NCBI GenBank assembly: GCA_963831105.1
Contig: CAWHOS010000010.1
Location: 558,001-622,000, forward strand
DNA from: DATFQI01 sp963831105
GTDB taxonomy: Bacteria > Actinomycetota > Thermoleophilia > Solirubrobacterales > Solirubrobacteraceae
Direction of reading: 5' to 3'
Length of the DNA: 64,000 bases
The notes beneath the pieces were generated by a model, which made no database searches, was not told the origin of the DNA, and worked only from the letters and a program-made list of their open reading frames with translations. Positions 18,886 to 30,558 of this stretch are shown in pieces (position 1 is the first letter of the stretch; every line of letters begins with the position of its first letter). Both the position numbers and the translations under genes were made by a program.

Positions 18886-20736
18886 ATGACGGTTGCGCTG
18901 CGAATCATCATCCGGATGTCGAAGGCACGGATGCAGACGGCCGCGTACTGGACGCTCGGGCTGGCGCTCGCAGCCTGGCTGGCCGGAGACATGCTCTGGC
19001 TCCTCGCGCCCGAGGCGCGCGGCCCGTTCCCCGGCCTGGCCGACTGGTTCTGGCTCGCCGGCTACCCCGCCGCCTGCGCCGGGCTCGCGCTGCTGCTGCG
19101 CGCGCGCGTGCGCGGGTCGCTCGGCCCGACGATGTGGCTGGACGGCGCGATCGCCGCCGCCGCGGTCGCCTCGGTCATCGCCGCCGCCTCGCCCGGACGC
19201 GGCGCCGGCGCGCTCGCGTACCCGCTCGGCGACGTGCTGCTGCTGTGCCTTGCCGCCGGCGCGACCGCGCTGCTCGGCCGCCGCGCGGGCCGCACGTTCG
19301 TGCTCGTGGCCGCGGGCCTGGCGTTGTGCGCGGTCGCCGACGCCGCGCGGCTGCTGGAGGGCATCGAGGTCCGCGCGCCGCTGGCGGCGCTCGTCGTGGC
19401 GTGCGCCGCCGCGCTGCCCGCCGAGACCCGCCGCCGCTCCGCCCCCGTCGGCGGCTCCCACGTCGGCCTGCCCGCCGCGTTCACGCTGGCCGCGCTCGCC
19501 GTGCTGGTCTGGGACCGCCAGGTCGGCGCGCTCAGTCCCTCGGCGATCGACCTCGCGCTCGCGGTCCCGTTCCTGCTCGTGCTCCGGCTCGCGGTGAGCC
19601 TCAAGGAGAACGCGCGCCTGCTCGAGCGCTCGCGGGACGAGGCGCTCACCGACGCGCTGACCGGCCTCGGCAACCGGCGCGCCCTCATGCGCGCGCTGTC
19701 CGACGCGCTCGAGGCCGCCGTTGCAGGGCGTCGGTACCACCTGGCCTTGTTCGACCTCGACGGCTTCAAGGCCTACAACGACGTCTTCGGCCACGTGGCC
19801 GGCGACGTGCTGATCGAGCACCTCGGCGGCCGGCTCGCCGCCTCGGTGAAGGGCGTCGGCCGCGCGTTCCGCATGGGCGGCGACGAGTTCTGCGTGCTCG
19901 TGCCCGCCGAGCGCGCCACCGCCGCGCTCGTGCGCGCGGGCGAGGCGCTGCGCGAGGAGGGCGAGGGCTTCCGCATCGACGCGTCCGTCGGCGTCGTCGA
20001 GCTGCCCGGCGACGTCGCCGACGCCGAGGCCGCGCTGCAGCTCGCCGACCGCCGCATGTACGCCCAGAAGGAGGGCCGCCCGAACTCGCCGGCGCGCCAG
20101 AGCGGCGACGTCCTGCTGCGCGTGATCGGCGAGCGCGAGCCCGAGCTGCTCGCCCACACGCGCGCGGTCGCCGAGCTCTCGCGCGCGCTGGCGAGCGCGA
20201 TGGGCCTGGACGCCGAGACGCGCGAGACCGTCGCCCGCGCCGCCGAGCTGCACGACGTCGGCAAGGTCGCCGTGCCCGACGCGATCCTCTCCAAGCCGGG
20301 CCCGCTGGAGCCGGACGAGGAGGCGTTCATGCGCCGCCACACCGTGATCGGCGAGTCGATCATCGCCGAGGCGCCCGCGCTGCGCGAGGTCGCGGCGCTC
20401 GTGCGGGCGAGCCACGAGCGCTGGGACGGGACGGGCTACCCCGACAACCTGGCCGGCCACGAGATCCCGCTCGGGGCGCGGATCGTCTCCGTCTGCGACG
20501 CCTACAGCGCGATGCGCCAGCGGCGCCCGTACGGCGCGGTGCTCGACGAGGAGGAGGCGCTCGACGAGCTGCGCCGCGGCGCCGGCAGCCAGTTCGACCC
20601 GGCGCTCGTCGCGGCGTTCTGCGTCCTGCGCGGATCCGGCGGCGGCAGCGGGCGCTTCATCCGGGCTGCCCGCCTGCAGGGTCAGGCCGAGCCGGCGGCG
20701 GGCGGGGTCGGCGTCCCCGCGAACGAAGCCGCCTGA
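18886..20736 (+). CDS. Membrane GGDEF-HD-GYP protein, cyclic di-GMP turnover
   Basis: A 616-residue membrane-bound signalling enzyme. The first about 235 residues hold seven or eight hydrophobic helices with no known sensor match. The diguanylate cyclase domain follows, with an intact GGDEF at 331-335 and the metal motif LFDLDGFKAYND. No RxxD inhibitory site precedes it. The HD-GYP phosphodiesterase follows: HDVGK at about 456 and HERWDGTGYPDNLAGHEIP around 515. Both catalytic motifs look intact, so it may make or degrade cyclic di-GMP depending on signal. The last 55 bases overlap the convergent hydrolase gene. Confidence 0.92.
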   Translation: MTVALRIIIRMSKARMQTAAYWTLGLALAAWLAGDMLWLLAPEARGPFPGLADWFWLAGYPAACAGLALLLRARVRGSLGPTMWLDGAIAAAAVASVIAAASPGRGAGALAYPLGDVLLLCLAAGATALLGRRAGRTFVLVAAGLALCAVADAARLLEGIEVRAPLAALVVACAAALPAETRRRSAPVGGSHVGLPAAFTLAALAVLVWDRQVGALSPSAIDLALAVPFLLVLRLAVSLKENARLLERSRDEALTDALTGLGNRRALMRALSDALEAAVAGRRYHLALFDLDGFKAYNDVFGHVAGDVLIEHLGGRLAASVKGVGRAFRMGGDEFCVLVPAERATAALVRAGEALREEGEGFRIDASVGVVELPGDVADAEAALQLADRRMYAQKEGRPNSPARQSGDVLLRVIGEREPELLAHTRAVAELSRALASAMGLDAETRETVARAAELHDVGKVAVPDAILSKPGPLEPDEEAFMRRHTVIGESIIAEAPALREVAALVRASHERWDGTGYPDNLAGHEIPLGARIVSVCDAYSAMRQRRPYGAVLDEEEALDELRRGAGSQFDPALVAAFCVLRGSGGGSGRFIRAARLQGQAEPAAGGVGVPANEAA

Positions 20737-21560
20737 CCGTTCGCGGCCACCGAGGCGCCGGCCGCGAAGTCCCCGATCACCTCCGCGACCCGTCCCGGGT
20801 CGTCCCACATCGGCGTGTGGCCGAGCCCGGGGAGCACCTCGAAGCGCACGCCCGGGATATCGCGGCGGAAGCGCCCGGAGTGGCGGTCCATCGGCAGCAG
20901 CCGGTCCTTGTCGCCCCAGGCGACCAGGGTCGGCACCTGCACGCGTTCGAGGTCGACGACGCGGCCCGTGCCGTTGCGCATCGTCTTGAAGACGTCCTCG
21001 ACGACGGCGCAGCGGATCGACGAGCGCGTCAGCAGCACCGCCTCCTCGGCGGGGACGAGGTGCCCGCGCGCCATGATGTCGCGCATCCCGATCCGGCGGA
21101 AGCCGGGCCGGGCGAGCAGCTTCTCGTGGTGCTTGACGGTCGCGCGCGCGGAGGTCTGCGTGCGCTTGAAGAGCCGGATGATCCGCTCGACCTCCTTGCG
21201 GTCGTGCTCCTCCCAGCCGCCGCCGGGGGAGAGCGCCACGACGCTGCGCGCCCGCCCGCGCTTGGCCAGCTCCAGCGCCAGCGCCCCGCCCATCGAGTTG
21301 CCGGCGAGGTGCGCGGTGCCGACCCCGAGCCCGTCGAGCAGCGACTCGAAGTGGTCGACCGCCTGCGCGAGCGTCTCGGCGCCCGGCGGCGAGGGCGGCC
21401 CGCCGTCGTGGCCGTGCAGCGTCGGCGCGATCACCTCGAACCGGGGGACCAGCAGGCCGAGCACGGGCAGCCAGCAGCGCCACGTGGCCGTGAAGCCGTG
21501 GATCAGGACCAGCGGCTCGCCGGTCCCGGCGCGATACAGGGCGGGGGAGAGCTCAGGCAT
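20682..21560 (-). CDS. Alpha/beta-fold hydrolase
   Basis: A 292-residue serine hydrolase. The oxyanion-hole motif is HGFTATW, the nucleophile elbow GNSMGG places Ser near residue 88, the acid is probably in WGDKDRLLP and the His in GLGHTPMWDDP. The tail from about residue 270 is Ala/Gly-rich and lies antisense to the end of the GGDEF gene. The substrate is unknown; an esterase or C-C hydrolase is possible. Confidence 0.9.
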   Translation of the reverse strand: MPELSPALYRAGTGEPLVLIHGFTATWRCWLPVLGLLVPRFEVIAPTLHGHDGGPPSPPGAETLAQAVDHFESLLDGLGVGTAHLAGNSMGGALALELAKRGRARSVVALSPGGGWEEHDRKEVERIIRLFKRTQTSARATVKHHEKLLARPGFRRIGMRDIMARGHLVPAEEAVLLTRSSIRCAVVEDVFKTMRNGTGRVVDLERVQVPTLVAWGDKDRLLPMDRHSGRFRRDIPGVRFEVLPGLGHTPMWDDPGRVAEVIGDFAAGASVAANGQAASFAGTPTPPAAGSA

Positions 21561-21588
21561 GCGCCGATCCTAAGCCCCCGCCCGCCAT

Positions 21589-21633
21589 CGAGCGGTCAGT
21601 TGTTCAGGCTGAGCCTGAACAATCGACCGCTCG
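21589..21633. repeat. 45-bp palindromic element, copy A
   Basis: The 22-base arms around a central G differ from perfect symmetry at two positions. The core is TTCAGGCTGAGCCTGAA and the outer ends are CGAGCGGTC and GACCGCTCG. It lies upstream of the hydrolase start and downstream of a convergent-facing small gene. It is related to copies at 33921 and 40743. Confidence 0.8.
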
Positions 21634-21638
21634 CGTGG

Positions 21639-21836
21639 TCACAGGCCGAGCTTGTCGCCGACGCCGCCGGGGAGCGAGCCGGCCAGGTCGCCCGGGTCGA
21701 TGCCGAGCTTCTCCAGGACGCCGGCGTGCTTCTCGGTGTCGACCGTGTCGGGCAGCTCGCCGTCGGCCTGCGCCGCCTTGTCGTCCTCGCCGCGCGAGCG
21801 CAGCAGCTCGAGGATCTTCTCCTTGGGGATCTGCAT
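21639..21836 (-). CDS. Small conserved hypothetical protein, 65 residues
   Basis: A charged, soluble 65-residue protein beginning MQIPKEKILELLRSRGEDDK and ending GDLAGSLPGGVGDKLGL. GGGAGG-like GGGAGG spacing to the ATG is good (GGGAGG four bases before it). Similar short proteins occur beside unrelated genes in actinobacteria, with no known role. The KILELLRSRG helix followed by a LEKLGIDPGDL segment suggests a small helical fold. No membrane segment or signal is present. Confidence 0.75.
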   Translation of the reverse strand: MQIPKEKILELLRSRGEDDKAAQADGELPDTVDTEKHAGVLEKLGIDPGDLAGSLPGGVGDKLGL

Positions 21837-21876
21837 GAGGCCTCCCTCGTGGTTGGAGCGACGAGGCTGCCCGGGC

Positions 21877-21900
21877 CGCGGCCGCGCTAACGCGGCCGCG
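21877..21900. terminator. Perfect 10-bp GC stem with CTAA loop
   Basis: Two CGCGGCCGCG arms flank the tetraloop CTAA. It lies 21 bases past the DEAD-box helicase stop on the minus strand, so it most likely ends that transcript. Confidence 0.65.
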
Positions 21901-21920
21901 TCACATCCCGAACGAGGGGG

Positions 21921-23120
<1,200 letters not shown>

Positions 23121-23204
23121 TGGGGAAGCTCCTACTACTGGATTCGGGAGGCGTAACGACTGACCCGAACCGCTGGGGAGCGACGCAGAGACGACGGCAT
23201 ACCT

Positions 23205-23227
23205 CACAGGTGGCGGTGCCACCCGTG
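23205..23227. terminator. Hairpin downstream of LuxR ATPase gene
   Basis: CAC plus GGTGG pairs with CCACC plus GTG around a CGGTG loop, directly after the minus-strand stop at 23230. It probably terminates the large regulator transcript before the helicase gene. Confidence 0.5.
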
Positions 23228-23229
23228 AA

Positions 23230-26200
23230 CTACACGCTAGCAGCGGGTTCCGTGATCCCCAGCCGGTGCGCGACCGCCGCAGCCTCGACGCGGCCGCCGA
23301 CCCCGAGCTTGGCCAGGATCCGCGACACGTGGACGCTGGCCGTCTTCTCGCTCATGAACAGCTCCGCGCCGATCTCGCGGTTGGTGCGGCCCGCGGCGAC
23401 GAGCAGCAGGACCTCGAGCTCGCGCGGGGTCAGCCCGAGCTGGTCGGCGGGGGACTCCGGGGCCTCCTCGGCGCCGGCGGCCTCCGGACTGACGTCGAGC
23501 CGCGCCCGGCGGGCCAGCGCGTCGATCTCGCCCAGCAGCGGCGCGGCGCCCATCGCGGCGGCGCGCTCCCGCGCCTCGCGCAAGGGCGTCGTGGCCGCGG
23601 CGCGGTCGCCGGCCTGGACGTGCGCCTCGGCGGTGCGGAAGCCCGCGTAGGCCGCCGGCCAGGGCTGCTCGAGCGCGGCGAACGCCTCGCCGGCCCGCTC
23701 GAAGCCGGCCGGGTCGGGCGCCTCGGAGCCCGAGCGCCACGCGCAGCCGGCCGGCCTCCGCCAGCGCGAGCGCCTCGTAGGCGGGCGCGTCGGCCCAGCG
23801 GCCCGGCATCCCGCGCGCCGCCTCGAGCTCGGCGAGCAGCCGCTCGGCGTCGGCCTCGGAGGCGGGCTCGGCGAGCGCCCTGGCCCGCTCGGCCGCGGTC
23901 GCCTCGACCATCAGGCCGGTCCACGCCAGCCGCACGATCCGGGCGCCGTCCTCGACGCCCTCGAGCGAGGCCAGCCCGCGGCGGACGGCGTCGCGCGCAT
24001 CGCCGGGGCGATCCTCGAGCAGCGCGATCTGCGCATCGAGCATGTGCAGCGGCTCCATCCACTGCGGGTCGAGCGTGCCGAGGCACAGGCGCCGCATCTC
24101 GTCGAGCTGGCGCCGGGCCTCCGGCAGCTCGCCGGTCAGCAGCGCCAGCCGGGCGCGCAGCTCGGCCAGGAAGATCGGCGTGGTGCCGACGGCGTCGCCG
24201 AACTTCGGCGCCGGCAGGCCGTGCTCGAGCTCGCCGAGCCGGCCGAGCTTGATCAGGAAGTTGACGCCCTGCAGCTCCATGAACGTGTCGTAGGACGTGC
24301 GCTCGGGGTTCGCGCGCAGCATCTCCATCGCGGCCTCGACCTCCGCCAGCCCCTCGCGGGTGCGGCCCGTGAGGTCGAGCACCTCGCTGAGGTTGGTGAC
24401 GGCCTGCACGTGATCGGCGTTGCGCCCGCTCTGCACCGCGAGGTCACGTGAGCGGCGCAGCATCGCGATGCCCGTCTCGGCGTCGCCGAGCGCGGCGCGC
24501 GAGAGCCCGACCGTGTTGAGCGCGCGGACCTGCACCGTGGGATCGCCGCAGCGCTCGGCCATCGCGAGCGCCTCCTCGCCGCCGGCAGCGCCCTCCTCGA
24601 AGCGCCCGCGCAGCATCAGCCCGCGCGCGCGGTGCTCGAGCAGGCGGGCGCGCTGCGCGCTCTCGCCGTCCGGCAGCAGCTCCATGGCGCGCGTGTAGGC
24701 GGCGAAGCCCTCCTCGGTCTCGCCCGCCCAGCGCAGGTAGTGCCCGAGCCGCTCGTGCAGGAACGCCGCCCGCAGCGGGTCGGCCTCGGCGTCCACCGCG
24801 TGCGATCGCGGAGCGCGCGAGCGCGAGCGAGCGGGCCGCCTCGCCCGCGTAGGCGGCGGCCAGCGCGGCATGGCGCAGGACGTCGACGCGGTCGCAGCCG
24901 GCGCGCTCCTCGGCGTCGGGGACGCGGTCCCACAGCTCCAGCGCGCGCTCGAAGTGCCGCTTGGCCTCGCTGAACGCGAGCACGCGCTTGGACGCCAGGC
25001 CCGCGGCCACCGAGGCGCCGAGCGCGCGCGGGACGTCGTGCGCGGCGTTCCAGTGGCAGGCGAGGACGCCGGCGACCCCGGCGGCGGGCATGTCGCCCAT
25101 CAGCTCGCGCCGCGCGTCGACGGTCTCGGCCAGCCGCGCGTGCAGCGCGCTGCGCTCGCCGGGCAGCAGGTCGCCGTAGACGGCCTCGCCGACGAGCGCG
25201 TGGCGGAACGCGTAGGTCTCGCCGGAGCCCGCCACGAGCACCTGGTGGGCGACCGCCTCGCGCAGGCCCTGCAGCAGGTCGGCCTCGTCGAGCTCCGAGA
25301 GGGCGGCGAGCAGCTGGTGGCGCATCGGGTGCTCGACGCTGACGACACGCACGACCTCCTGCGCGGTCTCAGGCAGCCGCTCCACGCGAGCGACGAGCAG
25401 GTCGCGCAGCGTCTCGGGCAGCTCGTAGGCAGCCGTCGGAGGAGGCCGCGAGCAGCTCCTCGGTGTAGAGCGGGTTGCCCTCGCTGCGCTCGAACAGCCG
25501 GTCGGCGAGCTCGTCGGGCGCCGGCGCGTCGAGGATCGCGGAGATCTGCGCGACCAGCTCGTCGCGGCTGAAGCGCGCGAGGCCGAGGCGGTCGACGCCG
25601 GGCGTGCGCTCGAGCTCGGCCAGCAGCGGCCGCAGCGGATGGCGGCGGTGCAGCTCGTCCGAGCGGTAGGTGACGACGAGCGAGAGCGGCTCGTCGCGCG
25701 CGCTGCGCACGAGGAAGGTGAGGAAGTCGCGCGTCGACTGGTCGGCCCAGTGCAGGTCCTCGAGCACGAGCACGACGGGCTGGACGCGGCCCAGGCGCTC
25801 GATCAGCGCCAGCAGCGCCTCGAACACGCGCGCCTGGTGGGTGCCGTCGCCTTCGGGAGCGGTGCCCGCCGCGCGGAACTCCGGCATCAGCTCGGCGAGC
25901 GCCGCGCGCGAGGCCGGCGGGAGCGCCTCGGCGAGGTCGGAGCCGCACTCGACCAGCTCGCGGGCGATCGGCCGCAGCGCGTCGACCAGCGGCGCGTACG
26001 GGATCGCCGCGCCGCCCAGCTCCAGGCAGTGGCCGACGAACACGCGGGCGCCCGCGTTGCGCGCGCGTGACTCGAGCTCGGCGACCAGCCGGCTCTTGCC
26101 GACGCCGGACTCGCCGGCGACGAACGTGAACGCCGGAACGCCCGCCGCCGCGCGGCCGAGCGCGCCGTCGAGAGCGGCGAGCTCGTCCGCGCGGCCGACG

Positions 26201-26238
26201 AACGTGGGTGAAGAGACGCGGTGGAGCACTGCGTCCAT
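23230..26238 (-). CDS. Large LuxR-family ATPase regulator (LAL/MalT type), frame broken three times
   Basis: About 1000 residues when the breaks are bridged. The N-terminal AAA-like module begins SSPTFVGRADELAALDGAL, with Walker A GESGVGKS and Walker B VVLVLEDLHWAD. A long helical TPR-like middle follows (EAKRHFERALELWDRVPDAE, AYTRAMELLPDGESAQRARL). A C-terminal LuxR helix-turn-helix ends it (LTPRELEVLLLVAAGRTNRE, MSEKTASVHVSRILAKLGV). Breaks lie near 25430, 24800 and 23745, each at a GC-rich position where homology continues in another frame. ATG 26238 has GGGAGG about six bases before it. The role is ATP-dependent, ligand-triggered transcription activation; the target is unknown. Confidence 0.85.
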
Positions 26239-26511
26239 TGTGGCCTCCCGCGCTCGCTCGTGCGAGGTGTTCAGTGGGCGGACGGGGAAGCGATCCGCCC
26301 ACGGGGCACGAGGATGCGGGCTGCACCCCGGCGGCGGCCGCGGAGGCGGCTGCGACCCCGGGAGCGATGGATGCGGGCGCTCTTGGCGTGGTCCTCCACG
26401 ACGGTGGAGGCGACGGCGGAGGTGATGAGTGAGGGTGAATGCATGAGAGCCATACTGCGGCTGAGGCGGCCCTCTTACATCGGGAGGTCGGGCCGACCTG
26501 AGCGGCGCTGA
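26239..26511. other. Intergenic stretch without a convincing gene
   Basis: This is the divergent spacer between the LuxR ATPase and pgi, 334 bases in all. Short open readings on both strands lack ribosome sites and have Arg/Pro-rich, shadow-like composition. It must hold promoters for both genes, but I cannot name -35/-10 boxes with confidence. Confidence 0.5.
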
Positions 26512-26565
26512 GGCCTTACGGGCTGACGCGTGACGCCTTAGTGCAGTAGAAACGCGGGTAAGGCC
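26512..26565 (+). promoter_or_regulatory. Inverted repeat in the pgi leader
   Basis: GGCCTTAC (26512-26519) and GTAAGGCC (26558-26565) are perfect 8-base arms. The right arm ends 7 bases before the pgi ATG, covering the only weak ribosome site (AAGG). Pairing in the mRNA would occlude initiation; alternatively it is a DNA operator. Confidence 0.45.
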
Positions 26566-26572
26566 ACGCCCC

Positions 26573-28102
26573 ATGAGCATCGAGAGCCAACTGCCCGCCG
26601 GCCTTCAGTCGCCGGTCGCCGAACGGCTGCAGGCCGCCGCCGGCGAGCATGTCGTCCGGCGCCTGTGGGAGCGCGACGGCACGCTCTGGGCCCCGCCCGG
26701 GACGCCTGAGGTCACCGACCGGCTCGGCTGGCTGGACATCGCGGAGCGGCTGTCGGCCGAGGCCGGCGAGCTGAAGGCGTTCGGCGCCGAGGTGCGCGAC
26801 GCCGGCATCACCGACGCCGTGCTGCTCGGGCATGGGCGGCTCCAGCCTCGGGCCCGAGGTGCTGCGCCGCTCGTTCGGGGAGGGCGCGATCCGCCTGCAC
26901 GTGCTCGACTCCACGCACCCGGACGAGATCCGCCGGGTACGCGACGCGCTCGATCTCGCCACGACGCTGTTCATCGTCTCCTCCAAGTCCGGCGGCACGA
27001 TCGAGACGATGTCGCAGTTCAAGTACTTCCACTCGCTCCAGGGCGACGGCGCGCACTACGTCGCCGTCACCGACCCCGGGACGTCGCTGGCGCAGCTCGG
27101 CGCCGAGCACGGCTTCCGCCGCGTGTTCGAGAACGACCCGGACATCGGCGGGCGCTACTCCGTCCTGTCCTACTTCGGGCTCGTGCCGGCGGCGATCGCC
27201 GGCTACGACGTCGGCGCCGTGCTGGCCAGCGCGGTGGAGGCGATGGAGGCCTGCCGCGCCGAGCAGGACAACCCGGGCCTCGCAGCTCGGCGTCGCGCTC
27301 GGCGAGCTGGCGCGGCGGGGCCGCGACAAGCTGACGTTCGTGGTCGACGAGCCGCTCGAGTCGTTCGGGCTGTGGGCCGAGCAGCTCGTGGCGGAATCGA
27401 CCGGCAAGCTGGGGCGCGGCATCCTGCCGATCGCCGACGAGCCGCTCGTCCCGGCCGCGGAGTACGGCGACGACCGCGTGTTCCTGCACGTCTCCACCGG
27501 CGACGTCGAGGTCACGGGCAAGGTCGGCGAGCTCACCGCCGCCGGGCACCCGGTGTTCACGCTCGACGCCGACGGGCCGGCCGACCTCGGCCGCATCTTC
27601 TTCCTCTTGGAGTTCGCGACCGCGGTCGCCGGCTGGGTGCTCGGGATCAACCCGTTCGACCAGCCCAACGTCCAGGAGGCCAAGGACAACACCCAGCGGG
27701 TGCTCGACGAAGGCTCCCCCGAGCTCGAGGACGGCGACGTCGACCTGCTGCTCGGCCCGCTGGCGCCGCCGCGCTATCTGGCGATCATGGCCTACCTGCC
27801 GTACTCGTCCGACGTCGAGGCCGCCGCCGCGCGCCTGCGCGAGCGCATCGTCCGCGGCCACCACATCGGCGACCACGTTCGGCTACGGCCCGCGCTTCCT
27901 GCACTCCACGGGCCAGTTCCACAAGGGCGGCCCGGCGGTCGGGGCGTTCCTGCAGATCGTCGACGAGCCGCAGGAGGACATCGAGGTCCCCGGCGAGCCG
28001 TACACGTTCGGCACCCTGATCCGCGCGCAGGCCGACGGCGACCTGCAGACACTGCGCTCGCACGGCCTGGATGCCGTGCGGGCTGGAAGGGAGATCCTCT
28101 GA
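26573..28102 (+). CDS. pgi: Glucose-6-phosphate isomerase (frame broken three times)
   Basis: Interconverts glucose-6-phosphate and fructose-6-phosphate. Reading across breaks gives about 509 residues of the bacterial form also seen in transaldolase-isomerase fusions. Key segments are GMGGSSLGPEV, SSKSGGTIETMSQFKYF (phosphate-binding SKSGGT), NPFDQPNVQEAK and FGYGPRFLHSTGQFHKGGP. An extra C at about 26831 and another near 27281 explain two breaks; the third is near 27872. Removing them restores conserved text, so sequencing error is likely. It is the first gene of the pentose phosphate operon. The stop TGA overlaps the gnd ATG by one base (TGATG). No transaldolase domain is attached. Confidence 0.92.
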
Positions 28103-29016
28103 TGCAGCTCGGCTTCGTGGGCCTGGGGAAGATGGGCGGCAACATGGTCCATCGCATCCATCGCGACTCGGACCATCAGGTCGTCGCGTTCGACTTCAGC
28201 GAGGACGCGGTCAAGGCGGCCGAGGGCCACGGCGCCACCGGCGCCTCCTCGCTCGAGGAGCTCGTGTCCAAGCTCGAGAAGCCGCGGACCGTCTGGGTGA
28301 TGGTGCCGGCGGGCGACCCGACGGAGGAGACCGTCAAGAAGCTCGGCGAGCTGCTCGACGAGGGCGACACGATCGTCGACGGCGGCAACACCAACTGGCA
28401 CGACGACGTCCGCCGCGCGAGCGAGCTGGACGCGATCGGCGTCCACTACATCGACGTCGGCACCTCCGGCGGCGTGTGGGGCCTGGAGGTCGGCTACTGC
28501 ATGATGGTCGGCGGCCACGAGGAGTCCGTGCAGCGGCTCGCGCCGATCCTCGACACGCTCGCCCCGCCCGACGGCTGGCGGCAGTTCGGCGACGCGGGCG
28601 CGGGCCACTTCGTGAAGATGGTCCACAACGGCGTGGAGTACGGGATCATGCAGGCCTACGCCGAGGGCTTCGACCTCATGCACGCGTCGAAGTTCCCGAT
28701 CGACCTCAAGGAGGTCGCCGGGCTCTGGAACCGCGGCTCGGTCGTGCGCTCGTGGCTGTGCGAGCTGGCCGAGCGCGCCTTCGAGGCCGAGGGCAACGAC
28801 CTCGAGGACATCCGCGGGCACGTGTCGGACTCCGGCGAGGGCCGCTGGACGATCTTCGACGCGATCGACCACGACGTCCCGGTGCCGGTGATCACCGCCG
28901 CCCTGTACGCGCGCTTCTACTCGCGCGGCAACGGCGACTACACCAACCGCGTGCTGGCCGCGCTGCGCAACCAGTTCGGCGGCCACGCCGTCGAGCGCTC
29001 GTCGGGCGGAGGTTGA
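28102..29016 (+). CDS. gnd: 6-phosphogluconate dehydrogenase, decarboxylating (short type)
   Basis: Oxidises 6-phosphogluconate to ribulose-5-phosphate and CO2 with NAD(P). It has 304 residues, the short GndA/YqeC class rather than the 470-residue type. The N-terminal Rossmann motif is GFVGLGKMGGNMV, the substrate motif DVGTSGGVWGLEVG matches the conserved SGG, and the catalytic Lys-His region is GAGHFVKMVHNGVEYGIMQ. The frame is intact. It starts within the pgi stop and is followed after one base by zwf, so the enzymes are made in concert. Coenzyme preference cannot be read with certainty. Confidence 0.95.
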   Translation: MQLGFVGLGKMGGNMVHRIHRDSDHQVVAFDFSEDAVKAAEGHGATGASSLEELVSKLEKPRTVWVMVPAGDPTEETVKKLGELLDEGDTIVDGGNTNWHDDVRRASELDAIGVHYIDVGTSGGVWGLEVGYCMMVGGHEESVQRLAPILDTLAPPDGWRQFGDAGAGHFVKMVHNGVEYGIMQAYAEGFDLMHASKFPIDLKEVAGLWNRGSVVRSWLCELAERAFEAEGNDLEDIRGHVSDSGEGRWTIFDAIDHDVPVPVITAALYARFYSRGNGDYTNRVLAALRNQFGGHAVERSSGGG

Positions 29017-29017
29017 G

Positions 29018-30558
29018 ATGCCGGACGCGGCCGTCGCCCAGCGCGACGAGGAGAACCCGCTCGTCGAGGGGCTCGAGCGCCTTCCCGTCCCCGGGACGTC
29101 GCTCGTCATCTTCGGCGCCACCGGCGATCTCGCCCGCCGCAAGCTGCTGCCGGCGATCTACAACCTCGCCCACGAGGGCGCGCTGCCCGAGCGCTTCAAC
29201 CTGATCGGGGTCTCGCGCCGCGATCAGTCCGACGACGAGTTCCGGGACTTCGCGCGCGAGTCGATCACGGAGTTCTCGCGCCGCGAGGCCGACGACACCG
29301 TGCTCGACGGGCTGCTCGAGCGGCTCTCCTACATCGGGTTCTCGTTCGACGACGAGGAGGGCTACGGCAAGCTCTCGGAGGCGCTCGACGCGCTCGAGGG
29401 CGAGGGCCACCCGCTCAACCGCGCGTTCTACCTCTCGACCGCGCCGGAGTACTTCGGGGTGATCACGAGCGCGCTCAAGGAGGCGGACCTCAACTACCGC
29501 CGCGAGAGCGACGTGCGGGTGATCATCGAGAAGCCGTTCGGCACCGACCTCGAGTCCGCGCGCGAGCTGCAGAAGACCGTCTCCTCCGCCTTCCGCGAGC
29601 AGCAGGTCTACCGCATCGATCACTACCTGGGCAAGGAGACCGTCCAGAACGTGATGGCGTTCCGGTTCGCCAACTACATGTTCGAGCCGGTCTGGAACCG
29701 CAACTTCATCGACCACATCCAGATCACGGCCTCCGAGGACATCGGGATCGGCTCGCGGGCGGGCTACTACGACCAGTCGGGCGCGCTGCGCGACCTCGTC
29801 CAGAACCACATGCTGCAGCTGCTCACGCTCGTGTGCATGGAGCCGCCGTCGTCGTTCGAGGCCGACAAGGTCCGCGACGAGAAGGTCAAGGTGCTCGAGG
29901 CGATCACCCCGCCGACGCCGGAGGAGGTCGCCGCCGATGACGGTGCGCGCGCAGTACACCGCGGGCGTCTCCGGCGGGGAGGAGGTCAAGGGCTACCTCG
30001 AGGAGGACGACGTCCCGGACGACTCGCAGACCGAGACCTACGCGGCGCTGCGCCTGGAGGTCCACAACTGGCGCTGGGCCGGCGTGCCGATCGTGCTGCG
30101 CACGGGCAAGCGGCTCGCGCGCAAGGTCACCGAGATCGCCGTCCAGCTCAAGCCGGTGCCGCACCTCGCGTTCCAGTCCAGGGCTCCGTCGGCGTGCAGC
30201 CCAACCAGCTGATCCTCACGATGCAGCCCAACGAGGGCGTCTCGCTGTCGCTGGGCGCGAAGATCCCCGGGTCGCGCATGCGCATCCGCCCGGTCAACAT
30301 GGAGTTCCTCTACGGCACCGCGTTCATGTCCCAGTCGCCCGAGGCCTACGAGCGCCTGATCCTCGACGCGATGCGCGGCGAGGCGACGCTGTTCACGCGC
30401 AACGACGAGGTCGACGCGCAGTGGTCGATCATCGACCCGATCCTCAAGGCGTGGCACGACGACGGCAGCCCCGGATGTCGACCTACGAGGCGGGCAGCGC
30501 CGGGCCGGCGGAGGCCGACGAGCTGATCGGCGGGGGCCGGCACTGGAGAGGGCTGTGA
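29018..30558 (+). CDS. zwf: Glucose-6-phosphate dehydrogenase (frame broken three times)
   Basis: Catalyses the first step of the oxidative pentose phosphate route, glucose-6-phosphate to 6-phosphogluconolactone with NADP. It is about 513 residues when bridged. The coenzyme motif is GATGDLARRKLLPAIYNL, the active site RIDHYLGKE and the structural segment PIVLRTGKRL. Breaks lie near 29937 (after TPEEVAAD), 30180 (before VQPNQLILTMQPNEG) and 30470 (before STYEAGSAGPAEADEL). All conserved blocks are present, in three frames, which argues for indel errors. The stop overlaps the GTG of opcA (GTGA). Confidence 0.93.

Noticed and set aside
18484..21483. Long open reading of 999 codons opposite the GGDEF gene
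   Set aside because: It is a shadow of the GGDEF-HD-GYP, hydrolase and msrB genes; no recognisable domain.
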